In this document: positions 16,500-28,859 of the stretch, piece after piece
Layout: the number at the start of each line of letters is the position of its first letter
How positions within the stretch are numbered: position 1 is the stretch's first letter
DNA from: Tissierellia bacterium
GTDB lineage: Bacteria; Bacillota; Clostridia; Tissierellales; Tissierellaceae
Reading direction: 5' to 3'
Length of the DNA stretch: 43,217 nt
Assembly: GCA_028708575.1 (NCBI GenBank)
Contig: JAQVYQ010000011.1
Location: 1-43,217 of the forward strand
The notes under the pieces: generated by a model
What the model saw: the letters and a program-made list of their open reading frames with translations, nothing else
Told to the model about the DNA's origin: nothing
The model's database searches: none
Translations under genes and position numbers: made by a program

Positions 16500-17429
16500 T
16501 TATTTTAGAATTACACCTTCATTAATTCTATTACCTGCTAAATATTGTTTAACAGTTAGAACTTTCTTTCCTGGGAATTGCAATTCTTTAATTATTATAT
16601 ATCCATCATTTACAGATACATAAATACCTTCTTTATCAACTTTACATATTAATCCGTTTAATTCATCATTTTGCTTAATTAGATATTCAACATTGTGTAT
16701 TTTAATATTTTCCCCATTGTAGTCTGTATGGGCAATTGGCCATGGTTTTAGTCCACGTACAAGATTATATATATCTTTACCTGATTTAGACCAGTCTATT
16801 TTCCCAGTATTCTTATATATCATTGGAGCATAAGTTGAATTAGTTGAGTCTTGAGGAGTATAAGATACATTATTATTTAAAATATCTTCCATAGTTTTTA
16901 CAATCAATCTACTGCCTATATTAGCAAGTTTATTATGCATGGATAAATAATCGTCATCATCAATAATTTCAACTTCGCATTTCATTATCATATCACCAGT
17001 ATCTAGGCCTTCTTCCATCTTCATAATGGTAATCCCTGTTATTGACTCTCCATTTATTATTGCCCAATTTATTGGTGCTGCACCTCTAAATTTTGGTAAT
17101 AATGATGCATGAACATTGATACATCCGTATTTTGGAATATTAAGTAATTCTCGCTTTAACAGTTGCCCATAAGCAGCTACAACTATAATATCCGGATTGA
17201 TTTTTCTAATTATATTAATAGATTCATTATCGTTAATTATTTCAGGTTGATATACTTCTAATCCAAGTTCTAAGGCTTTTACCTTTACAGGCGTGTATTG
17301 AACTTTCTTGCCCCTACCCTTTGGTTTATCTTTTTGGGTTATTACTAATGAGATATCGTATCCAGCATTGTAAATACTTTCTAATATTGGAACAGCAAAT
17401 TCAGGCGTACCCATATATATGATTTTCAT
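16500..17429 (-). CDS. fmt: Methionyl-tRNA formyltransferase Fmt
   Basis: Transfers the formyl group of 10-formyl-THF to initiator Met-tRNA. The catalytic triad is visible as N105 and H107 in NVHASLLPKFRGAAP and D143 in GLDTGDM. The C-terminal tRNA-binding domain (about 205-309) is present. At 309 aa it is normal. It follows def by 4 nt; def removes the formyl group that fmt adds, and the pair is almost universal in bacteria. Confidence 0.97.
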   Translation of the reverse strand: MKIIYMGTPEFAVPILESIYNAGYDISLVITQKDKPKGRGKKVQYTPVKVKALELGLEVYQPEIINDNESINIIRKINPDIIVVAAYGQLLKRELLNIPKYGCINVHASLLPKFRGAAPINWAIINGESITGITIMKMEEGLDTGDMIMKCEVEIIDDDDYLSMHNKLANIGSRLIVKTMEDILNNNVSYTPQDSTNSTYAPMIYKNTGKIDWSKSGKDIYNLVRGLKPWPIAHTDYNGENIKIHNVEYLIKQNDELNGLICKVDKEGIYVSVNDGYIIIKELQFPGKKVLTVKQYLAGNRINEGVILK

Positions 17430-17433
17430 ATCA

Positions 17434-17922
17434 TTACTCCTCTTCTTGTACTTCTACTTCCTCTTCTTCTTCCACACTAAATATTTCTATAGCTTTATCC
17501 GTGTACAAAATGCCATCTAAATGATCAATTTCATGACATATAGCTCTAGCAAAAAAGTCAGTCGCTTCAATTATTTTCATATCCCCATTATTATCCATAA
17601 ATCTAACCTTTACCTTTTCAGGCCTTTCTACTTTCCCATTTAAATTAGGAACTGAAAGGCATCCTTCTAAATCAATTATTGCTCCATTAGCTTCAATGAT
17701 TTCAGGATTGATTAATTTTATAACACCTTCTCCAACATCAATTACAACAGCTCTTCTTAGGATTCCTACTTGTGGAGCAGCAAGACCTACCCCGTTTGCT
17801 TCATTCATAGTTTCAACCATATCATCTAATAGAGTTTTTATTCTATCGTTTATTTTAGTAATTTCTTTTGATTTTTTTCTTAATATTGGATCTCCATCTA
17901 GTCTAATTTCTCTTAATGCCAT
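17434..17922 (-). CDS. def: Peptide deformylase
   Basis: Metalloenzyme that removes the N-formyl group from new proteins. The three family motifs are GVGLAAPQ (44-51), EGCLS (86-90, metal ligand C88) and HEIDH (130-134). The C-terminus is an unusually acidic tail (about 12 residues, mostly Glu and Val). 162 aa is usual for the type 1 enzyme. GGAGG precedes the ATG; it lies 9 nt after priA and 4 nt before fmt. Confidence 0.97.
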   Translation of the reverse strand: MALREIRLDGDPILRKKSKEITKINDRIKTLLDDMVETMNEANGVGLAAPQVGILRRAVVIDVGEGVIKLINPEIIEANGAIIDLEGCLSVPNLNGKVERPEKVKVRFMDNNGDMKIIEATDFFARAICHEIDHLDGILYTDKAIEIFSVEEEEEVEVQEEE

Positions 17923-17931
17923 TTCTACCTC

Positions 17932-20388
17932 CTATAACATGTTAGTTGGATTAATATCAACGCTTATCTTAATCCCATCTTTTTTTATTTTATATTCATC
18001 TATTATGCATACCCTATTTAGCTTATCTTTTAACTTTCCCATTTCATAATCACAGGCTTTAATAATTATTTGCCAGCGAAAACTATTCTTAATTCTTTCT
18101 ATCGGTGCTGGATTTGGTCCTATTAAGTATTCTTTATAAGTATCTTTATATTTTTCTATGAAGTATTTTTTTATTATATCATAAATTTTACCGCTTACAT
18201 TTTTCACATCATTATAGTTATTGCCATATATTAATAGACTTATTAAGTTTATAAAGGGTGGATACATAAATTCTTTTCTCAGTTTGATTTCTGTATTATA
18301 AAAACTAAGATAGTTTTGGTTCTTGGAACTAGTAATACTATAATGACATGGATTGTATGTTTGTAATATAACTCTACCTGGGGTATCTCCTCTACCTGCT
18401 CTACCAGCTACTTGTGTTATTAGTTGAAATGCTTTTTCAGGAGATCTATAGTCAGGTAGATTTAATGTAGTATCAGCTGCTATTATACCCACAAGTGTAA
18501 CATCGGGGAAATCCAATCCTTTAGATATCATTTGAGTACCTATAAGAATATCAATTTTTTTATCCTTCATATCCTCTAGTATACTATCAAAACTACCTTT
18601 GGCTGATGTTGTATCGCTATCCATCCTTACAATTTTAGCAGCAGGGAACAATCTTCTAGATTCTTCTTCTACTCTTTCTGTACCAATTCCAAAATACTTT
18701 ATATATTTACTACCACATTCTGGACAAATACTTGGTATTTCTTCAGTCTTGCCACAATAGTGACATCTCAATCTATTAATATTTTTGTGATAAGTCATTG
18801 AAATTTCGCAGTTTGTACATTTTATTACTTGTCCACAACTTCTACAAGAAACAAAAGATGAAAATCCACGCCTATTTAAAAACAATATTGTTTGTTTTTT
18901 ATTTTCTAAGTTTTTCACAATCTCTTTATGAAGTTCTATACTAAAAATAGATCTATTACCTAAATGTAATTGTTCTCTCATATCTATTAGTTTGACTTTA
19001 GGCAGATTGCTTTTTGTAGCTCTCTGATTTAATTGCAGCAACTTAAATTTCTTGTTTAATGTAGTGTAATATGTTTCAACAGAAGGAGTTGCACTTCCTA
19101 ATACAACAGTTGCATTTTCTAATTCATTACGCTTGAGAGCAACTTCTTTTGTGATATATTTTGGGTTCTGAGATGATTTATAAGTATCCTCATGTTCTTC
19201 GTCAATTATTATCAATCCTAAATTATTGGTTGGTGCAAATATTGCAGATCTTGCGCCTACAACAATCTTAACTCTTCCTTCTCTAATACTTCTCCACTGA
19301 TCAAATCTTTCACCTTGACTTAGTTTACTATGTAATACTGCTACTTCATCTCCAAATCTACCAACAAATCTGTCAATAGTTTGTGGTGTTAAGGAAATTT
19401 CAGGTACCAGTATTATAGAATCTTTTTTTCTTTCAAGCATCTCTTCAACAAGTTGTAAATATATTTCTGTTTTTCCACTACCTGTTACACCATGAATTAG
19501 AAAGTTTTTTTTATTTGGTTTATCAAAGGATTGTACTATTTCATTGTAAACTTCTAATTGATCCGGATTGAATGTCAATTTGTTATACTTTGATATATTC
19601 CTTTTTATAGGTGTTCTATTAACTTCCCTATCAAATATTAAAATTAATCCTTTATCTTTAAGGGAATTAACAGTGGTAGAATTAGTATTAAGTGTTTTTA
19701 TTACTTCATTAAATTGAATTTCATCAATTTCACAGATATATTTATAAATGCTTAATTGCTTTTTTGCTCTTTTACCAATGATTTCTATTGCGTGAGAAAA
19801 ATCAATAGAATCGTCTATTTTGATCCATTTTTCGTATTTCTTAGTAATAGTTGCTTTTATATCATTATAAATATTGATTATATTTTCATCGGCTAATTCT
19901 TTAAGGTAAAAATTTAAATTTGTAATTCTAATATCTTTCTTCATGTTGTCAAGTAAAGATATTTCATTTATTTTTAGATAATCTACAATTTTTTGTTTAT
20001 TCTCAGTAAAATTGCTTCCTTTATAATTATTATTTAATTCTACAAATGTATTTATTTGTTTATAATCACCAGGAGGAAGGATTTGTTGCAATGAATCTAA
20101 ATAAGAAGAAAGATATTTTTCTTTCATCCATAGCCCTAGCTCTATCATATTATTTGTTACTAAAGGTTCAGTATCTAATATATCTATAATTTCTTTAACA
20201 CTGTATTCTTCAGTAAGCTCATTGAATATTCTAATTATAAACCCTTTAATTGGCTTATTGCCATTTCCAAATGGTACAATAACCCTCATGCCAACTCTCA
20301 CAGTATCACTAAAGCCATTTAGACTATAAGTAAAAGGTCTATCTAACTTTGATGCTCTATTATCAACTATAATTTCTGCATATTTCAT
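17932..20388 (-). CDS. priA: Primosomal protein N', replication restart helicase PriA
   Basis: 3'-5' helicase that reloads the replisome at repaired forks. The N-terminal DNA-binding domain is followed by helicase motifs GVTGSGKTE (Walker A), DEEHEDTYKSSQ and GSATPSVE. The insert with eight cysteines (from CRSCGQVIKCTNC to CPECG) binds two zinc ions. IGTQMISKGLDFP and QVAGRAGRG are later helicase motifs. The track start is a TTG; the ATG at 20388 (MKYAEIIVD) has AGAAAGG about 9 nt upstream and is the usual family start, giving 818 aa. A terminator-like hairpin lies directly upstream. Confidence 0.96.
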   Translation of the reverse strand: MKYAEIIVDNRASKLDRPFTYSLNGFSDTVRVGMRVIVPFGNGNKPIKGFIIRIFNELTEEYSVKEIIDILDTEPLVTNNMIELGLWMKEKYLSSYLDSLQQILPPGDYKQINTFVELNNNYKGSNFTENKQKIVDYLKINEISLLDNMKKDIRITNLNFYLKELADENIINIYNDIKATITKKYEKWIKIDDSIDFSHAIEIIGKRAKKQLSIYKYICEIDEIQFNEVIKTLNTNSTTVNSLKDKGLILIFDREVNRTPIKRNISKYNKLTFNPDQLEVYNEIVQSFDKPNKKNFLIHGVTGSGKTEIYLQLVEEMLERKKDSIILVPEISLTPQTIDRFVGRFGDEVAVLHSKLSQGERFDQWRSIREGRVKIVVGARSAIFAPTNNLGLIIIDEEHEDTYKSSQNPKYITKEVALKRNELENATVVLGSATPSVETYYTTLNKKFKLLQLNQRATKSNLPKVKLIDMREQLHLGNRSIFSIELHKEIVKNLENKKQTILFLNRRGFSSFVSCRSCGQVIKCTNCEISMTYHKNINRLRCHYCGKTEEIPSICPECGSKYIKYFGIGTERVEEESRRLFPAAKIVRMDSDTTSAKGSFDSILEDMKDKKIDILIGTQMISKGLDFPDVTLVGIIAADTTLNLPDYRSPEKAFQLITQVAGRAGRGDTPGRVILQTYNPCHYSITSSKNQNYLSFYNTEIKLRKEFMYPPFINLISLLIYGNNYNDVKNVSGKIYDIIKKYFIEKYKDTYKEYLIGPNPAPIERIKNSFRWQIIIKACDYEMGKLKDKLNRVCIIDEYKIKKDGIKISVDINPTNML

Positions 20389-20415
20389 ATTATCAAGCCT
20401 TTCTACCTGCAATAA

Positions 20416-20451
20416 TTTAAGAAAGGCTAGATAAATATCTATCTAGCCTTT
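20416..20451 (-). terminator. Hairpin spanning the coaBC stop codon
   Basis: Perfect 12-bp stem AAAGGCTAGATA (20422-20433) with TATCTAGCCTTT (20440-20451) and a 6-nt loop. On the minus strand the first arm includes the last codons and the TAG stop of coaBC. The T-tail (CTTTCTTAAATT) is weak, so termination may be partial and priA may be read through. Confidence 0.55.
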
Positions 20452-21650
20452 ATATCAATGATATCATATATTTTGTCTAATATAAGTGTTGAAAGTTGAG
20501 TTTTTTCCATAAGAGGATGTTTTTCAATATTACCTTTATTATCTATAAATGTGGCAATATTAGTATCATTTTTAAACCCAGCGCCTGGCTTAGTAACATC
20601 ATTAGCTACAATGAAATCAAAATTTTTCTTTTTTAATTTTTTATTAGCGTATTCGATAACATTGTTTGTTTCAGCTGCAAATCCTACCATTATTTGTTCT
20701 TTTTTATACTTTCCATAATATTCTGCAATATCTGGATTTTTTACTAGTTTAATTTCCAGATTATCTTCATCGCTACTTCCCTTTTTTATCTTAATAGGGC
20801 TTGCATTTATCGGTTTATAATCAGAAGGAGCAGCTGATTTTATTAATATATCACAATCATCAAAGTGTTTTCCAACTGCTTCAAACATTTCGCTAGTTGT
20901 TTTTATGTTTATTATTTCTACTCCATCAGGAGGTCGAAGATGAGTTGGACCAGATATAAGAATTACTTCAGCTCCTCTATTTTTAGCCTCTTGAGCTAAA
21001 CTATACCCCATTTTCCCACTAGAGTGATTTGTAATATATCTTACAGGATCAATCGGTTCAATTGTTGGTCCTGCAGTAATTACAACTTTCTTATTTACAA
21101 AATCTTTTTTCACAAAACTATTTATTACATAATCCACAATTTCTAAAGGTTCTGCCATTTTACCTGCACCAAAATCCCCACAAGCTAATCTTCCCACCCC
21201 TGTTTTTATGAATTTGTGTCCTAATGTTTTTAATTTGTTCATATTTTCTTGAAATATTAGATTATTGTACATATCAGTATTCATTGCTGGGGCATATATT
21301 ATCTTGGCTTTTGAAGCCATTACTACTGTTGTTAATAGATTATCTGCTAATCCATTAGCTATTTTACCAATTGTATTTGCTGTGGCAGGAGCAATAAGTA
21401 TTATATCTGCCTTTTGAGCTAAAGAAATGTGTTCAACATCAAAATGAGATACTAAACCAAACATTTCTGTATGAACTTTGTTTTGAGACATAGTTTGAAA
21501 TGTCAATGGTGTTACAAACTTAGTTGCACCTTCCGTCATAATTACTTCAACATTAGCATGTTGTTTTACAAGTTTGCTAACTAAATCCGCAGCTTTATAA
21601 ACAGCAATTCCACCAGTAACACCTAGAATTATATTTTTTCCTTTTAACAT
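20439..21650 (-). CDS. coaBC: Bifunctional phosphopantothenoylcysteine decarboxylase/phosphopantothenate-cysteine ligase CoaBC
   Basis: Fused enzyme making 4'-phosphopantetheine from phosphopantothenate: the C-terminal CoaB part joins cysteine using CTP, and the N-terminal CoaC part, an FMN flavoprotein, decarboxylates. CoaC (about 1-185) shows GVTGGIAVYKAADL, PAMNTDMY and GRLACGDFGAGKM with the active-site Cys. CoaB (about 190-400) shows TAGPTIEPIDPVRYITN, SSGKMG and NDVTKPGAGF. At 403 aa it is normal. It follows rpoZ by 9 nt, an order shared with B. subtilis. CoaD, the next CoA enzyme, is at the other end of the window. Confidence 0.97.
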   Translation of the reverse strand: MLKGKNIILGVTGGIAVYKAADLVSKLVKQHANVEVIMTEGATKFVTPLTFQTMSQNKVHTEMFGLVSHFDVEHISLAQKADIILIAPATANTIGKIANGLADNLLTTVVMASKAKIIYAPAMNTDMYNNLIFQENMNKLKTLGHKFIKTGVGRLACGDFGAGKMAEPLEIVDYVINSFVKKDFVNKKVVITAGPTIEPIDPVRYITNHSSGKMGYSLAQEAKNRGAEVILISGPTHLRPPDGVEIINIKTTSEMFEAVGKHFDDCDILIKSAAPSDYKPINASPIKIKKGSSDEDNLEIKLVKNPDIAEYYGKYKKEQIMVGFAAETNNVIEYANKKLKKKNFDFIVANDVTKPGAGFKNDTNIATFIDNKGNIEKHPLMEKTQLSTLILDKIYDIIDIKAR

Positions 21651-21659
21651 TGTTGCCTC

Positions 21660-21869
21660 CTACTTTTGGCTATTAGAATTTGGAACTTCGTACTCAAGTT
21701 TTCCCTCTAATAATTCTTCTAAAGCAATAGTTACAGGTTTTTGGGAATTTGTTTCTATTAAAGGTTTTGAACCTTCAATTATCTGACGTGCCCTTTTGGA
21801 TATAACTGTAGCTAATGTGTACTTGCTTTCTCCTGCTATTAAAAATTCTTTCAAAGATGGATTTAACAT
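21660..21869 (-). CDS. rpoZ: RNA polymerase omega subunit
   Basis: A 69-aa omega subunit that helps assemble beta' into RNA polymerase. The family core is SKYTLATVISKRARQIIEG, followed by KPVTIALEELLEGKLEY. It starts immediately after the gmk stop (TAA-ATG); the GGAGG that serves it is made by the last gmk codons (Gly-Gly-Lys). The gmk-rpoZ pair is near universal and also supplies the polymerase of a ppGpp-responsive organism. Confidence 0.95.
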   Translation of the reverse strand: MLNPSLKEFLIAGESKYTLATVISKRARQIIEGSKPLIETNSQKPVTIALEELLEGKLEYEVPNSNSQK

Positions 21870-22484
21870 TTATTTTCCTCCTTGCCTTGTAATATTTAAC
21901 TTAATATCTTTATGCCTTTTAACTCTTAATTTTTCAGAATGAATAATCGCTTCAATATCATTTACTGCATTTTCTACTTCGTCATTAACAACAAAGAAAT
22001 CATATTCTCCTACAAAATCTAATTCTTTAAATGCATTGTTGAATCTGATTTTTATATCTTCTTCAGATTCAGTACCTCTTTTCAATATACGGTTTCTTAA
22101 TTCATCCATAGTAGGTGGTAATAAGAAGATAAATACTGCCTCTTTATAATTTTTTTTAATTTGCAATGCACCTTGTACATCAATTTCTAATAATACAATT
22201 TCACCTTTTCCGATTTCATCCATAACAAATTTTTTAGGAGTACCATAATAATTTGAATGTACAAATGCTGATTCAAGAAACTCACCATCTTCATCCATTT
22301 GTTTAAATTTTTCCTCTGATAAAAAGAAATAATTTTCCCCGTTTGTTTCAGTTGGCCTGGGTTTTCTTGTAGTTGCTGATATTGAAAATGTTATATCATC
22401 CTTTTTTTCCATTAGGGCCTGACTGACAGTACCTTTCCCACTTCCTGAAGGCCCTGAAAGTACTAGTAAAAATCCTTCTGCCAT
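21870..22484 (-). CDS. gmk: Guanylate kinase
   Basis: Phosphorylates GMP to GDP with ATP. The P-loop is LSGPSGSGKGTV near the N-terminus; SATTRKPRPTETNGENYFFL is the GMP-binding region and LLEIDVQGALQIK a further signature. The track's first Met overlaps remA by 8 nt and lacks a ribosome binding site; the ATG at 22484 (MAEGFLLVLSG) has GGTGGG about 6 nt upstream and matches the usual family start, giving 204 aa. Neighbours remA and rpoZ are as in B. subtilis. Confidence 0.95.
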   Translation of the reverse strand: MAEGFLLVLSGPSGSGKGTVSQALMEKKDDITFSISATTRKPRPTETNGENYFFLSEEKFKQMDEDGEFLESAFVHSNYYGTPKKFVMDEIGKGEIVLLEIDVQGALQIKKNYKEAVFIFLLPPTMDELRNRILKRGTESEEDIKIRFNNAFKELDFVGEYDFFVVNDEVENAVNDIEAIIHSEKLRVKRHKDIKLNITRQGGK

Positions 22485-22506
22485 TTTATCCCACCATCTT
22501 TCTATA

Positions 22507-22764
22507 TTATTCATAAGTTTCTGTTTTATTATTTATTCTATTAGCAATAGTTTCGGGTTGAACTGCAGCTAAGATTATATGTTCACTATCAGTAATAATA
22601 ACTGATCTAGTTCTACGACCACAAGTTGCATCAATTAATAAACCTTTATCACGGGTTTCTTGTACTAGTCTTTTTATAGGAGCTGATTCAGGAGTAACAA
22701 TTGAAATAATTCTATTTGCTGACACTACATTCCCAAATCCTATATTAATTAATTTAATATCCAT
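22507..22764 (-). CDS. remA: Extracellular matrix regulator RemA (DUF370)
   Basis: Small DNA-binding regulator, 85 aa. In B. subtilis, RemA activates matrix and osmoprotection genes and forms ring-like oligomers. The conserved opening [19 protein letters not shown] and [20 protein letters not shown] with [10 protein letters not shown] identify the family. It stands between yicC and gmk, the standard Bacillota position. Its targets in this organism cannot be read from the window; in Clostridia without known matrix operons the role is open. Confidence 0.92.
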   Translation of the reverse strand: MDIKLINIGFGNVVSANRIISIVTPESAPIKRLVQETRDKGLLIDATCGRRTRSVIITDSEHIILAAVQPETIANRINNKTETYE

Positions 22765-22776
22765 ACTCTCCCCCTA

Positions 22777-23658
22777 TTATTCAATGTTTTGTATTTGTTC
22801 ACGTATCTTTTCAATTTCTGATTTAACATTTACCACATATTTAGGAATAACTATATCATTAGCTTTGCTACCAATAGTATTTATTTCTCTATTTAGTTCT
22901 TGAATTAGAAAATCAAGTTTTCTCCCGATAGGCTCATTCTCATTTAAAATAGACTTAAATTGCTTAATGTGACTATCAAGTCTCACTAATTCCTCATCTA
23001 TACTGCTCTTATCAGCAAAAAAAGCAACTTCATTCAATAACTTTTCTTCATCTAATTGGATATTATCTTCTAGAATACCAATAATTCTTTCTTTTAATTT
23101 TTCCTTATATTCTAATACAACAGTAGGTGCTCTTTCTTCAATGGCTTGAACAGATACTTCAATATTATGTAATTTTTCTAAAATATCGTTTTTCAATTCA
23201 TTTCCTTCTGTAATCCTCATATTTAAAATATTTGTCAAAGCAGCGTTTAAAGCTTCACTTAAAACATTCCAAATCAAATCTTCATCTAAATCCCTTTTAT
23301 CTGTTCTGACTATTTCAGGCATAGATAATATATTGTTTAATCTAATTTCATCTACTAAGTTCAGTTCATTTTTAAGTCTTTCAAGTGATATTTTATATGC
23401 TTTTGCTAAGGGTATATCAACTTTTACCTCTATATCAGATTCGCTAATATATTCTAGATTAATGTAAACATCGATTTTACCTCTATTAATTTCTTTTTTT
23501 ATATCCTTCTTAATTTTATCCTCTAGATAAGAAATTTGTCTAGGAATTTTTATAGATATATCGCTATATCTATGGTTTACTGCCTTTATCTCAACTTTAA
23601 GCTTATACAAATCATTTGAAGCTTCACCTTTACCATAACCTGTCATACTCTTAATCAA
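22777..23658 (-). CDS. yicC: YicC family endoribonuclease
   Basis: YicC/YloC family protein of 293 aa; members have been shown to be endoribonucleases acting on RNA. The start IKSMTGYGKGEASN and the end LIQELNREINTIGSKAND are the two family signatures. The track begins at a GTG lying inside the ribosome binding site; the TTG at 23658 is preferred because AGAGGTG lies 6 nt before it and it yields the canonical MIKSMTGYG opening. It is the first gene of the long minus-strand run and is divergent from rqcH; the 190-nt gap must hold promoters for both. Confidence 0.9.
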   Translation of the reverse strand: MIKSMTGYGKGEASNDLYKLKVEIKAVNHRYSDISIKIPRQISYLEDKIKKDIKKEINRGKIDVYINLEYISESDIEVKVDIPLAKAYKISLERLKNELNLVDEIRLNNILSMPEIVRTDKRDLDEDLIWNVLSEALNAALTNILNMRITEGNELKNDILEKLHNIEVSVQAIEERAPTVVLEYKEKLKERIIGILEDNIQLDEEKLLNEVAFFADKSSIDEELVRLDSHIKQFKSILNENEPIGRKLDFLIQELNREINTIGSKANDIVIPKYVVNVKSEIEKIREQIQNIE

Positions 23659-23848
23659 TTGATTCACCTCTTGTTTAATATTTACTAAATATATAGCTTA
23701 TTATATAAGTCATTACAGTATAAATCTATAGATTATTACGAAAACTTAATAAATAAGACGTTATATAAAATTCTATTAAGTATTGTAAACTTTATTATAT
23801 TAACTTTAAGTGTTATACTGTAAATATTCTAAGAATCGGAGGTTTAAT
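23659..23848. promoter_or_regulatory. Divergent yicC/rqcH intergenic region
   Basis: About 190 nt of very AT-rich sequence between two divergent genes. On the minus strand TATAAT occurs near 23700 and TATACT near 23725; on the + strand TATACT occurs near 23814. None has a convincing -35 box at 16-18 nt, so promoters surely exist here but I cannot place them reliably. CGGAGG (+) and AGAGGTG (-) are the ribosome binding sites at the two ends. Confidence 0.35.
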
Positions 23849-27083
<3,235 letters not shown>

Positions 27084-27094
27084 AAATTACCTCT

Positions 27095-27553
27095 TTATTT
27101 TTCGTATTTGTCAAAAATAACGATTAAAACTATTAGAATAGTTCCAATTACTATAAAAGAATCAGCGATATTAAATACTGGGAAGTCATATTTAGGAATA
27201 ATATTAACTCTTAAAAAGTCTACAACGTATCCAAGTCTAATCCTATCGATAAAATTTCCAATTGCTCCTCCTAAGAAAAGAGATAATGCAAATTTTGTAA
27301 TAGTAGATAAATATTTATTGTTTTTATAGAGGAAAAGAATTATTAATAACAATACTACTGTGGTTATTATTAAGAATAATATCCTTTTTTGTTGCAATAT
27401 TCCAAAAGCTGCCCCATAATTTTCCACATATCTTAGTTCAAAATGCTTTTCTATAAGAACATAAGGTGCCTGTCCTTTTAAATATTTTATTGCAAATAAT
27501 TTGCTAATTTGGTCTAGTAATACTATGATTGCTGTAATAAATATGTATAACAA
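27095..27553 (-). CDS. lspA: Lipoprotein signal peptidase LspA (signal peptidase II)
   Basis: Aspartic membrane protease that cleaves signal peptides of diacylated prolipoproteins. Four hydrophobic helices fill its 152 aa. The catalytic motifs are GNFIDRIRLGYVVDF and FNIADSFIVIG, each with one active-site Asp; YGAAFGIL is the third family motif. The start codon is TTG (27553), with AGGGGG about 8 nt upstream; the only nearby ATG is out of frame. A TATAAT at 27586-27591 could be the -10 box of its own promoter after the traR-like terminator, though the -35 is poor. Confidence 0.95.
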   Translation of the reverse strand: MLYIFITAIIVLLDQISKLFAIKYLKGQAPYVLIEKHFELRYVENYGAAFGILQQKRILFLIITTVVLLLIILFLYKNNKYLSTITKFALSLFLGGAIGNFIDRIRLGYVVDFLRVNIIPKYDFPVFNIADSFIVIGTILIVLIVIFDKYEK

Positions 27554-27625
27554 TACATTTTCCCCCTAATTTAATCTATTCATCAATTATATAATACTTT
27601 TCAATAATTTAATAGAAATTTACAA

Positions 27626-27655
27626 ATAAAAACCTCTTTAAAGAAACAAGAGGTT
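27626..27655 (-). terminator. Intrinsic terminator after the TraR/DksA-type gene
   Basis: AACCTCTT (27648-27655) and AAGAGGTT (27631-27638) on the minus strand form an 8-bp stem, followed by TTTATTTG. The first arm includes the stop codon of the upstream gene. It separates the division cluster from lspA-rluD-pyrR. Confidence 0.65.
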
Positions 27656-28259
27656 ATTTTAAAGTATCATCATAATATTCTTGAGAAATATTTTCTACAT
27701 CTAATTCTTCACTCTGATTCTGTTCATCAGTAATACCCATATAATCACCAGTAGAAAAGGAAGGATCTTTTGGTATCATTTCATTTTCAGCAATATCTTG
27801 ATAAGCGTCCTCTCTATCATATATTGCTGATCCTTCACTATCATTAAAAGAAATAATATATTTATCTTCTATGGATTCAAATAAGATATTAGAATTTGAT
27901 ATTTCACTAGAACATTTTACACAGGTTTTAACATATGGAATTGTTTCCAATCTTTCATCATCAATTTTCTGATTGCAAATTTTACAAATGCCATATTTCC
28001 CTTTATTTATATCATCTAAAGAATCACCTATTTCATGAAGCTTTCCCATTAAATTGTTTTTAAGCCCTTCATCCTGTTCTTTCATAAAAACCTCAGTAGC
28101 AATATCTGCTGGATGATTATCATATTGGGATAATTCGCTATAATAATTGTCCATTGAACCATATTCTTCCATATTATTCATGTTATTTAAGACTTTTAAT
28201 AATCTTTTCTTTTCATCAAATAATCTATTTTTAAAATATGATGCTTTTGAATTCTCCAT
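27654..28259 (-). CDS. TraR/DksA C4-type zinc finger protein (YteA/YlyA family)
   Basis: A 201-aa protein with a DksA-like arrangement: an N-terminal coiled-coil (about 5-90) including QYDNHPADIATEVFMKEQD, then the C4 zinc finger CKICNQKI...CVKC (about 110-135), then an acidic tail. The HPADxA motif is typical of the YteA/YlyA branch, which sits between divIVA and lspA in B. subtilis too. Some relatives contact RNA polymerase and affect sporulation or rRNA transcription; the role here is inferred. The start at 28259 is chosen because the track's first ATG is part of the GGAGGA ribosome binding site. The acidic C-terminal tail (about 145-201) is longer than the finger needs. Confidence 0.85.
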   Translation of the reverse strand: MENSKASYFKNRLFDEKKRLLKVLNNMNNMEEYGSMDNYYSELSQYDNHPADIATEVFMKEQDEGLKNNLMGKLHEIGDSLDDINKGKYGICKICNQKIDDERLETIPYVKTCVKCSSEISNSNILFESIEDKYIISFNDSEGSAIYDREDAYQDIAENEMIPKDPSFSTGDYMGITDEQNQSEELDVENISQEYYDDTLK

Positions 28260-28342
28260 GGTTTCCTCCATAAATATTATATATCTTCTTTTAATATTCC
28301 CATGGGAAAAATATTAATACATAAACTGAGCTATGGTTATAA

Positions 28343-28846
28343 CTATACTATATTACTATTTTCTTCCTCTTCTTGTATAGGATCTATCTTTTTTTCTTCT
28401 TCGATTCTATAAAAGTCTTCTATTGAAATTAACTGAGATTGTAAAAATGATTGATACCGAGCCTTTGCCATGAAAACTTCTCTTCTTAGGTTTTCATATT
28501 CTTTTTTAATAACCCTTACATCTTCATGAGCTTGGTTGATAATTTTTTCTCCGGAAAGTTCTGCATCAGCTATTATATTTTCAGATTTTTGTCTTGCTGA
28601 AGAAGTAACCTCATCAGCGGTTGATTGGGCAACTACTAAAGTTTTCTGTAATGTTTCTTCCATTGTATTATACTGCCTTAACTGATCAGAAATCATATTA
28701 ATTTTATCTTTTAGTTCAATATTCTCTTTATATATTCTTTCATAATCAACAATAATTTCATCTAAAAAACTATCTACATCTTTAGCATTATAACCAAATA
28801 AAGTCTTATTAAATTCTTTATTCTGAATGTCTAATGGTGTTATCAT
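28343..28846 (-). CDS. divIVA: Cell-division/polarity protein DivIVA
   Basis: Curvature-sensing coiled-coil protein that marks division sites and poles. The N-terminal lipid-binding domain has ITPLDIQNKEFNKTLFGYNAKDVDSFLDEI; it is followed by coiled-coil to about residue 140 and a short acidic tail. At 167 aa it is of the B. subtilis type. It follows ylmH by 13 nt in the conserved yggS-sepF-yggT-ylmH-divIVA order. In B. subtilis ileS follows divIVA; here the next gene is the TraR-type one. Confidence 0.95.
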   Translation of the reverse strand: MITPLDIQNKEFNKTLFGYNAKDVDSFLDEIIVDYERIYKENIELKDKINMISDQLRQYNTMEETLQKTLVVAQSTADEVTSSARQKSENIIADAELSGEKIINQAHEDVRVIKKEYENLRREVFMAKARYQSFLQSQLISIEDFYRIEEEKKIDPIQEEEENSNIV

Positions 28847-28859
28847 AACATCACTCCAA

